64,000 nt of DNA from Arcanobacterium wilhelmae (lineage in GTDB: Bacteria; Actinomycetota; Actinomycetes; Actinomycetales; Actinomycetaceae), in contig NZ_CP121247.1 in the NCBI RefSeq assembly GCF_029632765.1, positions 1 through 64,000 of the forward strand, written 5' to 3'. The position numbers and the translations under genes were made by a program. Positions 61,538 to 64,000 of the stretch are shown here, piece after piece. Every line of letters begins with the position of its first letter. The stretch's first letter is position 1. The notes under the pieces were generated by a model. The model was not told the origin of the DNA. It made no database searches and saw only the letters and a program-made list of their open reading frames with translations.

Positions 61538-61942
61538 ATGGTTCACGTGGTCTACTTTTCGTCGGTCACGAACAACACGGCGCGTTTCGTTGAAAAACTC
61601 GGGGTGGAGGCCGAGCGCATCCCACTCCGCGCTGGCGACCCATTCCTCCACGTCACCGAGCCCTACGTGCTGATCGTCCCCACATACGGCGGCGGAAACC
61701 ACGGCGGCGCGGTGCCCAAACAGGTCATCAAATTCCTCAACGACGAAAGCAACCGCTCCCTGATCCGCGGGGTCATCTCCGCGGGCAACACAAACTTCGG
61801 GAAAGCCTATTGCATTGCGGGGGATATCATCTCCCGCAAAACCCACGTACCCCACATGTATCGGTTCGAACTTCTCGGCACGCAACAAGACGTGGCGAAA
61901 GTCAAAGAAGGATTGGAAAAGTTTTGGACTACCATTCACTGA
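61538..61942 (+). CDS. nrdI: NrdI flavodoxin-like protein
   Basis: 134 residues: [17 protein letters not shown] (FMN phosphate loop), [38 protein letters not shown]. NrdI supplies the oxidant to build the dimanganese-tyrosyl radical cofactor of NrdF. It overlaps the TTG start of nrdE by 19 bases. Confidence 0.94.
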   Translation: MVHVVYFSSVTNNTARFVEKLGVEAERIPLRAGDPFLHVTEPYVLIVPTYGGGNHGGAVPKQVIKFLNDESNRSLIRGVISAGNTNFGKAYCIAGDIISRKTHVPHMYRFELLGTQQDVAKVKEGLEKFWTTIH

Positions 61943-64000
61943 ACGCCCAGCTCAACCTGTATGCGCCGGACGGCTCGATCCAGTTCGGCGCCGATCTTCA
62001 GGCCACGGAAGCCTACATGGCCGAGCATGTTGAGCCCCGACGTCGCCACTTCGCCTCGGTGGCCGAGCGCCTCGCGTACCTCGTTGCGGAAGGCTACTAC
62101 GAGGAGGAAGTGCTCGCTCAGTACAGCCCCGAGTTCCTCGAGCAGATCTACGCCGAGGCCGCCGCGATGGACTTCCACTTTTCCTCATTCCTGGGCGCGT
62201 TCAAGTTCCACACCTCCTACGCGCTCAAGAGTTTCGACGGCGCCGAGTACCTGGAGAACTTCGAGGAGCGCACGGTGATGGTTGCGCTCGCGCTCGCGGC
62301 CGGCGACGCCGATGGGGCGCTTACGCTCATGCGCGAGATCGTTTCGGGCCGGTTCCAGCCGGCTACGCCCACATTCCTCAACGCGGGCAAGGTGGCGCGC
62401 GGCGAACTGGTTTCCTGCTTCCTGCTGCGCATCGAAGACAACATGGAATCGATCGCGCGCGGTATTAATTCGGCTCTGCAGCTTTCTAAGCGTGGCGGCG
62501 GTGTGGCGCTGAACCTGACGAACCTGCGCGAGCAGGGCGCACCGATCAAGCGCATCCAGAACCAATCCTCGGGTGTGAACCCCGTGATGAAGCTGCTGGA
62601 GGATTCGTTCTCTTACGCTAATCAGCTCGGCGCCCGGCAGGGCGCGGGAGCCGTCTACCTCCACGCCCACCACCCCGATATCCTGCGCTTCCTCGATACG
62701 AAGCGCGAGAACGCAGACGAAAAGATCCGCATCAAGACTCTCTCCCTCGGCGTGGTGATCCCGGACATCACCTTCGAGCTGGCCAAGGCGAACGAGCCGA
62801 TGTACCTGTTCTCCCCGTACGACGTGGAGCGCGTGTACGGCGTTCCAATGACGGAAATCTCGGTGTCCGAGAAATACCGCGAGATGGTGGCCGACGATCG
62901 CATCCGTAAGTACACAATCGATGCGCGCCACTTCTTCCAGACCCTCGCCGAGATCCAGTTCGAATCCGGCTACCCGTACATTGTGTTCGAAGATACGGTC
63001 AACCGCGCGAACCCGATCGACGGGCGCATCTCGATGTCCAACCTGTGCTCGGAAATCCTGCAGGTCTCGGAGGCCTCCGAGCTGAATGCCGATCTTTCCT
63101 ACGAGCACGTGGGCAAGGATATTTCGTGCAATCTCGGCTCGCTCAACATTGCCAAGGCGATGGATGCGAAGGATCTCGGCCGCACGGTGGAAACCGCGAT
63201 CCGCGCGCTCACCGCAGTCTCGGATCAGACCTCCATCGATTCGGTGCCGTCGATCAAGCGTGGCAATGCTGGTTCGCATGCGATCGGCCTGGGGCAGATG
63301 AACCTCCACGGGTATCTTGGCCGCGAGCGGATTTTCTACGGCTCGCCCGAGGCGCTCGATTTCACGAACATCTACTTCTACACCGTGGCCTACCATGCGA
63401 TCCGCGCCTCCATGCTGATTGCGAAGGAGCGCGGCGAAACGTTCGAGGGTTTCGAGCGCTCGGATTACGCCAACGGCTCTTTCTTCGATAAGTACATCGA
63501 GCGCGAGTGGGTCCCGGAAACGCAGCGCGTGTGCGAGCTGTTTGCCGGCCACCACATCCCAACGCAAGACGATTGGCGTCAGCTGCGCTCCGACGTCGCC
63601 GAGCACGGCATGTATAACCAGAACCTGCAGGCCGTGCCGCCCACAGGCTCGATCTCGTACATCAACCACTCCACCTCCTCGATCCACCCGATCGCTTCGA
63701 AGATCGAGATCCGCAAGGAAGGCAAGCTCGGGCGAGTGTACTACCCGGCCGCCTACATGACCAACGAGAACCTTGAATACTTCCAGGACGCGTACGAGAT
63801 CGGCCCGCGCGCCATCATCGACACGTACGCGGTGGCGACCCAGCATGTGGATCAGGGCCTGAGCCTGACGCTGTTCTACCCGGACACGGTTTCCACGCGC
63901 GACGTCAACAAGAACTACATTTACGCGTGGCGCAAGGGCATCAAGAGCCTGTACTACATGCGCATCCGCCAGGCTGCCCTCGAGGGCACCGAGGTGGAGG
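61924..64000 (+). CDS. nrdE: Class Ib ribonucleotide reductase alpha subunit, 3' end outside window
   Basis: Reduces ribonucleoside diphosphates. 692 codons are seen; the gene continues past the window end. The best start is the TTG at 61924, which gives [16 protein letters not shown], the usual NrdE opening; no ATG fits before it. Active-site parts present: [14 protein letters not shown] (Cys), [28 protein letters not shown] (NLCSE with the radical Cys), [20 protein letters not shown]. The radical-transfer tyrosines would be near KSLYYMRIR at the edge. nrdF is expected further on. Confidence 0.93.
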   Translation, partial: MDYHSLNAQLNLYAPDGSIQFGADLQATEAYMAEHVEPRRRHFASVAERLAYLVAEGYYEEEVLAQYSPEFLEQIYAEAAAMDFHFSSFLGAFKFHTSYALKSFDGAEYLENFEERTVMVALALAAGDADGALTLMREIVSGRFQPATPTFLNAGKVARGELVSCFLLRIEDNMESIARGINSALQLSKRGGGVALNLTNLREQGAPIKRIQNQSSGVNPVMKLLEDSFSYANQLGARQGAGAVYLHAHHPDILRFLDTKRENADEKIRIKTLSLGVVIPDITFELAKANEPMYLFSPYDVERVYGVPMTEISVSEKYREMVADDRIRKYTIDARHFFQTLAEIQFESGYPYIVFEDTVNRANPIDGRISMSNLCSEILQVSEASELNADLSYEHVGKDISCNLGSLNIAKAMDAKDLGRTVETAIRALTAVSDQTSIDSVPSIKRGNAGSHAIGLGQMNLHGYLGRERIFYGSPEALDFTNIYFYTVAYHAIRASMLIAKERGETFEGFERSDYANGSFFDKYIEREWVPETQRVCELFAGHHIPTQDDWRQLRSDVAEHGMYNQNLQAVPPTGSISYINHSTSSIHPIASKIEIRKEGKLGRVYYPAAYMTNENLEYFQDAYEIGPRAIIDTYAVATQHVDQGLSLTLFYPDTVSTRDVNKNYIYAWRKGIKSLYYMRIRQAALEGTEVE

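Noticed and set aside
1..64000. Dispersed word as Chi or KOPS-like polar motif
   Set aside because: About equal numbers on both strands along a single replication arm; polar motifs would be skewed.

Overview
The window looks like the start of a high-GC (about 60% by eye) actinobacterial chromosome, opening exactly at the first base of dnaA and running along one replication arm. Gene content and order (dnaA-dnaN-recF-DUF721-gyrB-gyrA-DUF3566-tRNA-Ile-DLW39-tRNA-Ala, then crgA-sortase E-pknB-pbpA-rodA-pstP-fhaB-fhaA-tRNA-Leu) are those of Actinobacteria. Small size of the accessory gene set, luxS, nrdHIE and a zinc-type macrodomain suggest Actinomycetaceae (Trueperella/Arcanobacterium-like). 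The genus is an inference, not shown by the sequence.

Layout. 1-10.8 kb: replication/topology core with the origin (DnaA boxes) between dnaA and dnaN. 10.8-17.1 kb: accessory patch behind tRNA-Ala: an IS1249-type insertion sequence, two copies of a small putative immunity gene (one clipped by the IS), the relic of a displaced toxin tip, and a broken Rhs/YD-repeat toxin gene whose C-terminus is a TNT-type NAD+-glycohydrolase domain. 17.1-20.0 kb: three-gene ABC importer. 20.0-23.9 kb: second accessory patch: an HTH-MNT/HepT toxin-antitoxin pair sitting between an intact LytTR-DUF3021 operon and a doubly deleted copy of it, a frameshifted DUF1963 gene, and a hipBA remnant. 24.2-38.8 kb: LAYTG-anchored 5'-nucleotidase, peptidyl-prolyl isomerase, rhomboid, a strong DnaA-box cluster, and the envelope growth/phospho-signalling cluster. 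39-52 kb: membrane proteins, a GntR-controlled ABC exporter, TRIC-type channel, macrodomain, RNase HI, oligopeptidase B, beta-helix protein, isochorismatase-like hydrolase. 52-64 kb: HigBA-type TA, gap, ahpF-ahpC, a nucleosidase (pfs)-luxS operon in which the nucleosidase carries an extra putative DNA-binding repeat region, ACT/DUF711 pair, Fur, and nrdHIE (nrdE runs off the end).

The most unusual genome-scale signal is a short word, core CGACGCCGG (extended form GCACCGGCGTCGG), found by eye about 45 times in 64 kb on both strands in roughly equal numbers. It is placed mostly in intergenic DNA and in disordered protein tails or linkers (read as APAS or DAGA), and is arranged as an inverted pair with a conserved 16-nt loop at three putative terminators near 52-54 kb. 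That pattern resembles DNA-uptake sequences of other bacteria, which to my knowledge are not described for this group; the role is untested. Second in interest is the nucleosidase/DNA-binding-repeat fusion joined to luxS, and third the DnaA-box cluster 27 kb from the origin.
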